Below are positions 1-6,932 of a stretch of 64,000 nucleotides of DNA, piece after piece. Origin of the DNA: Microbacteriaceae bacterium (GTDB lineage Bacteria > Actinomycetota > Actinomycetes > Actinomycetales > Microbacteriaceae); NCBI GenBank assembly GCA_025352325.1, contig JANXTR010000023.1:124001-188000 (forward strand). The letters are read 5' to 3'. The notes beneath the pieces are model-generated. The model saw only the letters and a program-made list of their open reading frames with translations, ran no database searches and was not told where the DNA came from. A program made the translations under genes and the position numbers. How positions within the stretch are numbered: the first letter of the stretch is position 1; each line of letters begins with the position of its first letter.

Positions 1-15
1 TGGCAGGTCCGTGAG

Positions 16-1320
16 CTATCGGGCGGATGCCGCGGCGATCCCCGGCAGCGCGGTCGCCTTGCTCATGAAGCGGGTGACGTTCTCGTCGACGATGATGTCG
101 CTCGGCCGCAGCGCACGCGTGAGGTACAGCCCGTCGAGTTCCGTGATCCGACTCAGGGCCACGTAGGTCTGGCCGGGGGCGAAGCTGCGTTCGCCGAGGT
201 CGACGATGGCGCGCTCGTAGCTCTTGCCCTGCGACTTGTGAATGGTGACGGCCCAGGCCAGTCGCAGTGGGAACTGCGTGAACTCGGCGACGACGTCCTT
301 GTGCAGGGTCTTCGTGGCGGCGATGTAGCGGTAGCGGTAGCGCTCCCAGGTGACCGGGCGCACCTCGTGGCGTTCGCCGTCGACGTCCACGGTCACGGTG
401 TCGGCAATCTTCACGACTTCGCCGATGGTCCCGTTCACCCACCGGCCGTCGCCGCCGGTGTCGTTGCGCAGGAACATCACCTGCGCGCCGACCTTCAGCT
501 CGAGCTTCTCGTCGGCCGGGAAGGTGCGCCCGCCGAACTCGCCGCTCACCTCGGCGACTGCCGAGAGCGCGCGCCCGGGCAGCTTGGCCAGGGCCGCCGC
601 GTTGATGCGGGTCACGGTGGCATTCGTGGTGGCGAGAGTGATCGCGCCGTCGGAGGGCGCCGGGCGAGCGCCGACCTCGTTCAGCCGTCGCGCCATGTCG
701 GCGGTCACGACCCCGTGCCGCACCGCGGTGAGCAGCTTCTTGAACTCGAGTTCGTGCTGGCGGTGGATGGTCGCCAGCTCGTAGATCGTCAGATCGGCCT
801 CGTCCCACACTTGCGCGTCGAAGAACCACATCGAGCGATAGCGGTCGGCGAAGTACGCACGCTCCTCGGGGTCGCCGGGCACCGGCGCCAACTGGAACGG
901 GTCGCCGAATAGCACCAGCTGGACGCCGCCGAAGGCCTCGTCCTTGCGGGCGCGGGCCTGCCGCAGGGAGCGGTCAATGGCATCCATCAGGTCGGCGTTC
1001 ACCATCGAGACCTCGTCGATCACCAGGGTGTCGATGGCATTCAGGAGTTTGCGCACCTCCGGGCCCTGGTCGATGGCGTGGTCGGCGATGACGCCGATCG
1101 GAAGCCGGAACAGCGAGTGGATGGTCTGACCGCCGACATTGAGTGCGGCGACCCCGGTCGGCGCAGCGATGACGAGGTTCTTGGAGGTGTTCCAGGAGAG
1201 GTGCTCGAGCAGCGTCGACTTGCCGGTGCCCGCACGGCCGGTCACGAAGATGTGCGAACGGGTGTTCTCGATGGCGCCGAACACGGCGTCCTGCTCGGGC
1301 GAGAGCGGGTGCCGGGGCAT
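16..1320 (-). CDS. Pif1-like AAA/superfamily 1 DNA helicase
   Basis: Predicted ATP-dependent DNA helicase of the Pif1/RecD-like SF1B group. A Walker A motif (GRAGTGKS) lies at residues 28-35, followed by APTGVAAL and HSLF, which are typical of Pif1 proteins. A DEVSM Walker B motif is near residue 100, and the C-terminal TIHKSQGKSYERAI matches the UvrD_C_2-type motif VI region. At 434 aa it is a minimal helicase core without the extra C-terminal domains seen in many actinobacterial homologues. The start gives the usual N-terminus just before the Walker A strand. It may act in recombination or replication-fork processing. The general family is secure; the specific substrate is not known. Confidence 0.9.
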   Translation of the reverse strand: MPRHPLSPEQDAVFGAIENTRSHIFVTGRAGTGKSTLLEHLSWNTSKNLVIAAPTGVAALNVGGQTIHSLFRLPIGVIADHAIDQGPEVRKLLNAIDTLVIDEVSMVNADLMDAIDRSLRQARARKDEAFGGVQLVLFGDPFQLAPVPGDPEERAYFADRYRSMWFFDAQVWDEADLTIYELATIHRQHELEFKKLLTAVRHGVVTADMARRLNEVGARPAPSDGAITLATTNATVTRINAAALAKLPGRALSAVAEVSGEFGGRTFPADEKLELKVGAQVMFLRNDTGGDGRWVNGTIGEVVKIADTVTVDVDGERHEVRPVTWERYRYRYIAATKTLHKDVVAEFTQFPLRLAWAVTIHKSQGKSYERAIVDLGERSFAPGQTYVALSRITELDGLYLTRALRPSDIIVDENVTRFMSKATALPGIAAASAR

Positions 1321-1336
1321 CCCCTCACCTTAAGCG

Positions 1337-1969
1337 TCAGTCGAGCGGTTCGCCGCGATCGCCTGGCGCATCTTGATGTCGGATCGCGATCTGCTCGTTG
1401 ATGAACGAGAACACGATGGCGGATGCCGTGCCGATGATCGCGACGCCGCCCGCCATGAGCGTCACGGCGATCACCCGCCCGAACACTGTCACCGGGAAGG
1501 TGTCGCCGTAGCCAACCGTTGCCAGGGTCACACAGGCCCACCACACCGCCTGGCCGAAGCTCGTGATGTTCGCTCCCGCAGCTCCCCGTTCGGCCTGCAG
1601 TTCGGCGAGCGCGAGGAAGTAGACGAAGGTCGCTGCGTAGGCAGCGGCGAAGAAGGTGACTTCGAGCCGCACCGCAGCTCCGGTCCGGCTCCGAAAGTAC
1701 GGCAGGGTGCGCGCGATGACCACCAGCCGGAGCGCGCGGAACAGCGGGAAGACGCTCGACAGCATTTCGATGACGTGGGTGGCGACGTAGCGCAGTCGCC
1801 CGCCATGCGGGGTCAGCGCGAGCCGCACGAGGTAGTCGGCGAGGTAGGCGGCCCACGTCACCGCGAGCACGATCGGGATCAGCACGGCCAGCCAGGCCGG
1901 CAGCGGGTCCACCAGCACCGACAACGAGTACGCGACCAGGAAGCCGACTCCCAGCACCACGAGCGGCAC
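1337..1969 (-). CDS. potassium channel family protein (voltage-sensor-like plus pore)
   Basis: Integral membrane protein of 210 aa with the K+ selectivity filter TVGYGD near residues 150-156, preceded by a pore helix (WWACVTLATV). Upstream are about four hydrophobic segments. The fourth carries spaced arginines (FRALRLVVIART), like a reduced voltage-sensor S4. A final helix follows the filter. The architecture is therefore 6TM Kv-like in miniature. The GTG start follows a G-rich tract about 8 nt upstream. It is 16 nt downstream of the helicase stop boundary on the same strand and divergent from the next gene. Function as a K+ channel follows from the filter; gating is inferred. Confidence 0.85.
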   Translation of the reverse strand: MPLVVLGVGFLVAYSLSVLVDPLPAWLAVLIPIVLAVTWAAYLADYLVRLALTPHGGRLRYVATHVIEMLSSVFPLFRALRLVVIARTLPYFRSRTGAAVRLEVTFFAAAYAATFVYFLALAELQAERGAAGANITSFGQAVWWACVTLATVGYGDTFPVTVFGRVIAVTLMAGGVAIIGTASAIVFSFINEQIAIRHQDAPGDRGEPLD

Positions 1970-2049
1970 GGTCGACGCCCCCCCAGCGTCGGGTCGAGTC
2001 GGAGGGGAAAGTCACGTATCGATCATTGTGGCTCCGTAGGATTCTGGTC

Positions 2050-3039
2050 ATGCGGCGTGCCCTCCTCCCCTGGCTGATCGCTCTGGGAATCTCGCTCGCC
2101 GCGGGCACCGGAGCGGTCGCGGCGCTGAACGTCACGGTCTTCGGGGCCGGCTCCTTCGTGCGGGTCTACCTGGATGCCGTGGCTCGCGGCGACGTCGCCG
2201 ACGCGTTGACGATCCCGGGGGTGCGCGCGAGCGCCAGCAACACGAAGGCCTCCGGAGCCGACGCGCCCAGCGTCGCGCTGCTGCGCGATGGAACGCTGAC
2301 CGGGCTCGGCGACCTCCGCCAGACCGGCGACGAGGAGCGCGGCGGCAGGCACCTGGTCAGCTACGACTGGACGACGCCCCACGGCTCGGGCAGCACGACC
2401 TTCCAGGTCGAGCGGATCGGCACCCGATTCGGGCTGTTCCCGGAGTGGGGCTTCCGCGTCAGCCCGATGGCGACGGTTTCGCTGCGCGTGGAGCACGATC
2501 CGCGCTTCACCGTGAACGGGGTCGACCAGGTGTCCGGCCGCGCCGCCGACGCGCCGCTCGACTACGCGGTGCTCGTGCCCGGCGCGTACTCCTTCGCGCA
2601 CACCAGCCGTTACCTGACCGCGGAGCCGGATGCCGTGCTCGCCGACACCGTCGGACAGAACCTCACGGCGACCGTCAACACTCAGGCGAACTCGGCGTTC
2701 GTCGCGACGGTCTCGTCACACATCACCGATCAGCTGCGGAAGTGCGCGACGCAGACGGTGCTCTACCCCAGCGGATGCTCCTTCGGCCAAGCGGTCGACA
2801 ACCGGGTCTCGTCGACGCCGAAGTGGTCAATCGTGGCGCAGCCGCAGATCTCGATCATGCCGGGCGCCGACTTCGGCAGCTGGGTGATCCCGGCGACTCC
2901 CGGCACCGCGCACCTCGTCGTGACGGTGATCTCCCTCTTCGACGGCACGAGTTCGGAGTTCGACCAGGATGTGCCGTTCCAGCTGTCGGGCGACATCACG
3001 TTCGGAAAGAACGACGCGATCAGCGTGACGCTGCGCTGA
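2050..3039 (+). CDS. hypothetical exported/membrane-anchored protein
   Basis: I do not recognise a named family. The 329-aa product starts with a short basic stretch and one hydrophobic helix (residues about 5-28), consistent with an uncleaved signal anchor. The rest is a beta-rich, soluble-looking domain with two cysteines close together (RKCATQ and SGCSFG) that could form an extracytoplasmic disulfide. I chose the ATG at 2050 because AGGA lies about 9 nt upstream; the longer ORF begins with TTG at 2026. It is divergent from the K+ channel gene and convergent with the CopD-CtaG gene. Cell-surface location is inferred; the function is unknown. Confidence 0.7.
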   Translation: MRRALLPWLIALGISLAAGTGAVAALNVTVFGAGSFVRVYLDAVARGDVADALTIPGVRASASNTKASGADAPSVALLRDGTLTGLGDLRQTGDEERGGRHLVSYDWTTPHGSGSTTFQVERIGTRFGLFPEWGFRVSPMATVSLRVEHDPRFTVNGVDQVSGRAADAPLDYAVLVPGAYSFAHTSRYLTAEPDAVLADTVGQNLTATVNTQANSAFVATVSSHITDQLRKCATQTVLYPSGCSFGQAVDNRVSSTPKWSIVAQPQISIMPGADFGSWVIPATPGTAHLVVTVISLFDGTSSEFDQDVPFQLSGDITFGKNDAISVTLR

Positions 3040-3094
3040 CGCGAGAATCAGGTCATCTCAACTCCCGGGCTACAGACCGGTCGCCCGCCGCGAT

Positions 3095-3124
3095 CCGTCC
3101 GTCCGTCCGTCCGTCCGTCCGTCC
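3095..3124. repeat. tetranucleotide microsatellite (CCGT)7.5
   Basis: An uninterrupted 30-nt run of the unit CCGT lies in the intergenic space between two convergent genes. It ends 23 nt from the stop codon of the CopD-CtaG gene, so it is outside both reading frames. Such repeats vary in length by slippage, but here no coding frame depends on the copy number. Confidence 0.9.
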
Positions 3125-3146
3125 AAAAGGTACTGGTTGAGAAGGT

Positions 3147-5111
3147 TCAAGGCCTCGACCGCTCCGCCAGCATCGCGTTGTAGGCCTCGAGGTCGGCGTC
3201 GCCGTCGCGGTCGGCGGCGCGATCGCGGCGCTTCGCCTCGCGGCCGTCGCTGCGGCTCCACAGAATCGCGACGATGATCGCCAGGCTCACGGTCGGGATC
3301 TCGCCGACGCTCCACGCGATCCCGCCCGCCGCGCGCTGGTCGTCGAGCGGGCTCGCGCCCCACTGCCTGCCCATCGCGCCGTACCAGTCGCTGAGGAAGA
3401 GTCCCGCGTTCGAAATCAACGCCAGACCGAAGAAGGCGTGCAACGCCATCGTCGCGAGCAGCAGGATGAGCCGCAGCGGGTAGGGCGCCTGGTTTCCGAT
3501 CGGGTCGACGCCGACGAGAGTGGAGACGAACAGGTAGCCGACGATGAGGAAGTGGAAGATCATCCACTCGTGGCCGACGTGATCGAACGTCGCCCAGCGG
3601 AACAGCGGGGAGTAGTAGAACACCCAGAGCGAGGCGGCGAAGAGTCCGGCGGCGACGAGCGGATGCGTCAGCACGCCGGCGACCCGCGAGTGCACGAGCA
3701 ACAGGATCCATTCGCGGGCGCCGCGGGAGCCGTCATCCCTCCTCTGGACAGTGCGCAACGCCAGCGTCACCGGAGCCCCGAGCACCAGCAGCACCGGGAT
3801 CACCATCGTCAGCAGCATGTGCTCGAGCATGTGCATGCTGAACAGGAACTGCTCGTAGACGTTGAGTGCCCCGTTGGTTGTCCAGAACAGAACCACGATG
3901 CCCGACACCCACAGCGCCGTGCGGTACCAGGGCCAGCGGTCGCCGCGACGCCTCAGCCGCCACACGCCTGCCAGGTAGAAGAACAGGGCGAAGAAGCACA
4001 GAATCGCCCACAGCAGGTCGAGATTGAACGAGGCGAGGAAGCGCGCGGGCGTGAGTTCGGGCGGAAGCGGCGTGCCGGTGAGATACTCAGCCGGCGTGAT
4101 GTTCTCGATCGTGGACGCCGACACCGCGTCGACCGGCGGAGCCGATACTGCGAGCGCGGAGGCGACGCCCTCGGCAAGGCCCATGAAGGCCAGTTCGGCG
4201 GTCGCGAGGATCCAGAACAGCTTGCGCGCGTTGTCGTGGGTGAGCCGCGAGATGATCGCGCGCCGGTAGAACAGGCCGAAGAGGCCGAGCGCGCCAAGCG
4301 CCGTGATCTTCACGAGCACGAGCACCCCGTAGGGCGTGAGCAGGTTGGGCAGGGACCCGACCCGGATGACGGCGCTCACCGTGCCCGATGCCGCCACGAT
4401 CAGGAAGGCGATGAGCGCGATCGTCGAATAGCGCGGGAGGATCGCCGCCATCCGCTCGGGCGTTAGCACCCGCCGCAGGAGTACGAGCGTCAACAGCCCG
4501 CCGAGCCAGAAACTCGCGAACAGAACGTGCAGCCAGATCGCTGTGATCGCCGCATTGTGAGTGGCGTTGTCGCCGGCGTGCCCCTGCTCGGAGAGCGGGA
4601 TGAGGCCGATGATCGCAAAAACGGTGACGAAGCCGAGCGCCGTTACATTGCGTACCGCGAAGCACAGCACGGTCAGCGCCGCGCCGATCAGGGTGGTGGT
4701 CAGCCAGGCGCGACCGACCGGATACGTGGTGAGGAAGTTGCCGAGCGACTGCCCGAACGCCTCATCGAGACTGGGCGGCGTGCTGGCGATGCTGGAGAAG
4801 ACCAGGATGCTGGACGCAGCGGCCGCGACCGTCCACACCGCGGAACCCGCGGCGGCAATGTCGAGGGCTCGCGCGAACTCCTTCTCGCGGGAGCTGAGCG
4901 CGAAGATCACGAGGGCCAGCGATCCGAGCGAAAGAGCGATCGACAGGTCGACCACGAGTTTGGCGATCGGCACGCCGTAGCGCACGACGGCGCCCGGATC
5001 GAGGGCGATGCCCGGGTTCGCGCCACCACCGAACGAGAGCGCCGCCAGCAGCGCGAGGAATGCGACCAGCAGCAGGACCGCCGGTCCACTCACCCTCGCG
5101 ATGCGCTGCAC
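3147..5111 (-). CDS. CopD-CtaG fusion membrane protein
   Basis: A 654-aa polytopic membrane protein. The N-terminal half has several TM helices and a region at about residues 190-320 resembling the CopD copper-resistance domain (WLHVLFASFWLGG, with conserved His and Trp). The C-terminal half, residues about 350-600, resembles caa3-type CtaG, with HMLEHMLL and a histidine-containing helix (HEWMIFHFLIVGY). In actinobacteria this fusion is linked to copper handling and cytochrome c oxidase assembly. The tail after residue 610 is charged and cytoplasmic. It is monocistronic as far as can be seen, with no copper chaperone or regulator beside it. The copper role is inferred from family membership. 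Confidence 0.88.
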   Translation of the reverse strand: MQRIARVSGPAVLLLVAFLALLAALSFGGGANPGIALDPGAVVRYGVPIAKLVVDLSIALSLGSLALVIFALSSREKEFARALDIAAAGSAVWTVAAAASSILVFSSIASTPPSLDEAFGQSLGNFLTTYPVGRAWLTTTLIGAALTVLCFAVRNVTALGFVTVFAIIGLIPLSEQGHAGDNATHNAAITAIWLHVLFASFWLGGLLTLVLLRRVLTPERMAAILPRYSTIALIAFLIVAASGTVSAVIRVGSLPNLLTPYGVLVLVKITALGALGLFGLFYRRAIISRLTHDNARKLFWILATAELAFMGLAEGVASALAVSAPPVDAVSASTIENITPAEYLTGTPLPPELTPARFLASFNLDLLWAILCFFALFFYLAGVWRLRRRGDRWPWYRTALWVSGIVVLFWTTNGALNVYEQFLFSMHMLEHMLLTMVIPVLLVLGAPVTLALRTVQRRDDGSRGAREWILLLVHSRVAGVLTHPLVAAGLFAASLWVFYYSPLFRWATFDHVGHEWMIFHFLIVGYLFVSTLVGVDPIGNQAPYPLRLILLLATMALHAFFGLALISNAGLFLSDWYGAMGRQWGASPLDDQRAAGGIAWSVGEIPTVSLAIIVAILWSRSDGREAKRRDRAADRDGDADLEAYNAMLAERSRP

Positions 5112-5157
5112 CCTCCGAGCCTAAGCGAGCTTGCTGAGACCAGGGCGGGGAACGCCG

Positions 5158-5189
5158 AAGGGCACCGACCGTCGCTGGTCGATGCCCTT
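5158..5189 (-). terminator. hairpin terminator after HU gene
   Basis: An inverted repeat AAGGGCA/TGCCCTT with an inner CGACC/GGTCG pairing lies 29 nt beyond the HU stop codon. It is a strong GC-rich hairpin without a clear U-tract, as is common in actinobacteria. Confidence 0.65.
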
Positions 5190-5217
5190 ACGTGTGGTGC
5201 GTGTGGAGCGGGAAGGA

Positions 5218-5508
5218 CTACGCCTTGGCGGCGGCCTTCAGCTTGCTGCCGGCGGACAGCTTGACGCCGTAGCCAGCGGCGATGTGGATCGTCTCGCCGG
5301 TGGCGGGGTTGCGGCCATCGCGAGCAGCGCGGTGCGTGCGCTCGACGGCGAGCCAGCCCGGGATGCTGACCTTGGTGCCCTCGCCGAGGGACTTGGCGAG
5401 GACGCCGAAGAGGGCGTCGACGACGCCGGAGACGGCGGCCTGGCTCAGGCCTGACTCGGCAGCAACCGCGGCCACGAGATCGTTCTTGTTGAGTGACTTG
5501 TCAGCCAT
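5218..5508 (-). CDS. hup: HU family DNA-binding protein
   Basis: A small (96 aa) histone-like nucleoid protein. It has the HU fold signature: MADKSLNKNDLVAAVAAESGL at the N-terminus, then helix-helix-beta, and the DNA-binding beta-arm segment around GRNPATGETI. It compacts DNA as a dimer. The ORF track begins 13 codons earlier, but the ATG at 5508 is preceded by a near-ideal AGGAGG Shine-Dalgarno about 6 nt upstream, which settles the start. A stable hairpin follows the stop. It is transcribed alone, in the same direction as the ribosomal genes beyond it. No basic C-terminal tail of the mycobacterial HupB type is present. Confidence 0.95.
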   Translation of the reverse strand: MADKSLNKNDLVAAVAAESGLSQAAVSGVVDALFGVLAKSLGEGTKVSIPGWLAVERTHRAARDGRNPATGETIHIAAGYGVKLSAGSKLKAAAKA

Positions 5509-5673
5509 GGGTGTCCTCCTCGGACCTAGTGCGTTTTCGTGTGGCATGAGCGGCCCCGAGTAGCGAATCCCCTGAACCGCCCCCGAAACTAGCAGGAAAC
5601 ACCGTCATTTCCGGCGATTACGGCGCGGTGAGCCTCATCCGGGGAAAACTCGCAGATTTCGTTGCGATAACGA

Positions 5674-5707
5674 AGAAGAGGCGCCGGATCTCTCCGGCGC
5701 CTCTTCT
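5674..5707 (-). terminator. strong hairpin terminator of the rpmB-rpmG-rpsN operon
   Basis: A perfect 14-bp stem (AGAAGAGGCGCCGG / CCGGCGCCTCTTCT) with a 6-nt loop lies 17 nt beyond the rpsN stop codon. It is the best intrinsic terminator seen in the first 20 kb. Confidence 0.85.
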
Positions 5708-5723
5708 CACGGGTGCTGAGTGA

Positions 5724-6029
5724 TCACCAAGAAGACTTGGTGATGCCCGGCAGCTCGCCGCGGTGGGCCATGTCACGGAAGCGGACGCGCGAGACGCCGA
5801 ACTTCGTGAGGACACCACGGGGGCGGCCGTCGATCGCGTCACGGCTGCGCAGGCGCACCGGCGAGGCGTTGCGCGGCAGCTTCTGCAGGCCGAGGCGGGC
5901 CGCCTCGCGGGATGCGTCGGTGCCAGCCGGGTCGACGAGCGCCTTCTTCAGTTCCAGACGCTTCGCGGCGTACCGCTCGACGATGACGGCGCGCTGGTTG
6001 TTGCGCGCGATCTTGCTCTTCTTGGCCAT
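5724..6029 (-). CDS. rpsN: 30S ribosomal protein S14, zinc-ligand-free type
   Basis: S14 of the small subunit head, 101 aa. It starts [13 protein letters not shown] and ends with the conserved [26 protein letters not shown]. The region that carries a CxxC zinc ribbon in the short S14 form has no cysteine here ([14 protein letters not shown]), so this is the longer zinc-independent form. It is the last gene of rpmB-rpmG-rpsN; its ATG lies 2 nt after the rpmG stop, implying coupled translation. A 14-bp hairpin follows. This set lies near a zinc importer and a zinc-type Fur regulator. Confidence 0.97.
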   Translation of the reverse strand: MAKKSKIARNNQRAVIVERYAAKRLELKKALVDPAGTDASREAARLGLQKLPRNASPVRLRSRDAIDGRPRGVLTKFGVSRVRFRDMAHRGELPGITKSSW

Positions 6030-6031
6030 GT

Positions 6032-6202
6032 TTAGCGCTCCTCGCGGAATTCGACGTGCTTACGAACGACCGGGTCGTACTTCTTCAGAACGATGCGGTC
6101 GGGATCGTTGCGACGGTTCTTGCGGGTCACGTAGGTGTACCCGGTGCCCGCGGTAGAGCGGAGCTTGATGATCGGACGGATGTCCTGTGCCTTCTTGGCC
6201 AT
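6032..6202 (-). CDS. rpmG: 50S ribosomal protein L33, zinc-ligand-free type
   Basis: L33, 56 aa, too short for the ORF track. Translating the strand gives [14 protein letters not shown] at the start and [17 protein letters not shown] at the end, with [15 protein letters not shown] between, all typical of L33. There are no cysteines, so the usual two CxxC pairs of the zinc-binding form are absent. Its ATG overlaps the rpmB stop (ATTAG context on the plus strand) and its stop is 2 nt before rpsN, so the three genes form one tight operon. Confidence 0.96.
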   Translation of the reverse strand: MAKKAQDIRPIIKLRSTAGTGYTYVTRKNRRNDPDRIVLKKYDPVVRKHVEFREER

Positions 6203-6438
6203 TAGATCTTCACCCCACGCGCCAGGATGTCCTTGACGACGGACTCGATGCCGCGGACGTCGATCACCTTGATGCCCTTGGCGGACACATTCAGGGTGAC
6301 GCTACGACGGAGCGACGGGACGTAATAGGTCTTTCTCTGCACGTTCGGGTCGAAGCGACGCTTCGTCCGGCGGTGCGAGTGCGAGATGTTGTGCCCGAAG
6401 CCGGGAACGGCTCCAGTCACCTGGCACACTGCTGCCAT
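6202..6438 (-). CDS. rpmB: 50S ribosomal protein L28
   Basis: L28, 78 aa, beginning [29 protein letters not shown], a diagnostic L28 N-terminus. I placed the start at 6438 rather than the upstream ORF start because GGAAG lies about 8 nt before this ATG and because it restores the family N-terminus. Only one cysteine is present, so the CxxC pairs of zinc-binding L28 are missing. It is the first gene of the rpmB-rpmG-rpsN operon. The leader upstream contains several inverted repeats (see separate entries) and could be regulatory. Confidence 0.96.
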   Translation of the reverse strand: MAAVCQVTGAVPGFGHNISHSHRRTKRRFDPNVQRKTYYVPSLRRSVTLNVSAKGIKVIDVRGIESVVKDILARGVKI

Positions 6439-6462
6439 GATTTTCTTCCTTTTCTGATTACC

Positions 6463-6480
6463 GTGAGGCGAACGCCTCAC
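6463..6480 (-). promoter_or_regulatory. perfect palindrome in the rpmB leader
   Basis: GTGAGGCG-AA-CGCCTCAC is an 18-nt inverted repeat ending 25 nt before the rpmB start codon. As RNA it folds into a 7-bp stem with a 4-nt loop. As DNA it is an operator-like palindrome. Two further inverted repeats (about 6492-6507 and 6508-6531) lie just upstream, which favours a structured mRNA leader. Confidence 0.55.
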
Positions 6481-6608
6481 CCAAGGTCACTTGTCGGCAC
6501 GCCGATACCAGGTTTTCCGAGGAGCACCTGGCGGCGCACAAGAAGCGCACGAATACGCAACCTTTTGAGGATACCCGATCCGCGGCTTCCCGACAACGCC
6601 GATGTCGT

Positions 6609-6932
6609 TCAGGTGGCGTATTGCAGCCCCACGACCGCCCAGGAGGCCACGGCTCCGACCAGCCCGACGGCGACCCGTACCCCGCGCCGGCGATGCCATG
6701 GCACGACAACCAGCAGGGCTCCCGTGACGAGTCCCGCCACGATGATCGCGACGACAACCACACCCGGATCCGAGGAGACCCCGAAGCCTCCGCCGCTGCA
6801 CCCGCTCACACCGCACCGAGCGATTTTCGCGACCAGGATCGCCACCAGGTCGACGAAGACCGCAACCACGGCGATCCACAGCAGGTTCAGGAGTCTCAGT
6901 CTGCTGCCGCCCGGCGGCGCTTGCGTCGTCAT
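6609..6932 (-). CDS. small four-helix-like membrane protein, partner of the mosaic exported protein
   Basis: Unknown family, 107 aa. Residues about 13-37 (LLNLLWIAVVAVFVDLVAILVAK), 56-78 and 88-105 are hydrophobic, giving about three TM helices. A short loop between the first two has the pattern CGVSGCSGGG. The ORF track starts far upstream, but the ATG at 6932 overlaps the stop of the large exported protein gene (ATGA), indicating translational coupling. Co-expression with that protein suggests a role in its anchoring or export; this is inference only. About 170 nt separate its stop from the ribosomal operon. Confidence 0.65.
   Translation of the reverse strand: MTTQAPPGGSRLRLLNLLWIAVVAVFVDLVAILVAKIARCGVSGCSGGGFGVSSDPGVVVVAIIVAGLVTGALLVVVPWHRRRGVRVAVGLVGAVASWAVVGLQYAT

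Noticed and set aside
3091-3124. CRISPR-like repeat
   Set aside because: A simple 4-nt tandem repeat without spacers; not a CRISPR array.
6439-6560. Zur box upstream of rpmB
   Set aside because: No sequence resembling the TGATAATCATTGTCA site was found here; the palindrome present is GC-rich and unrelated.
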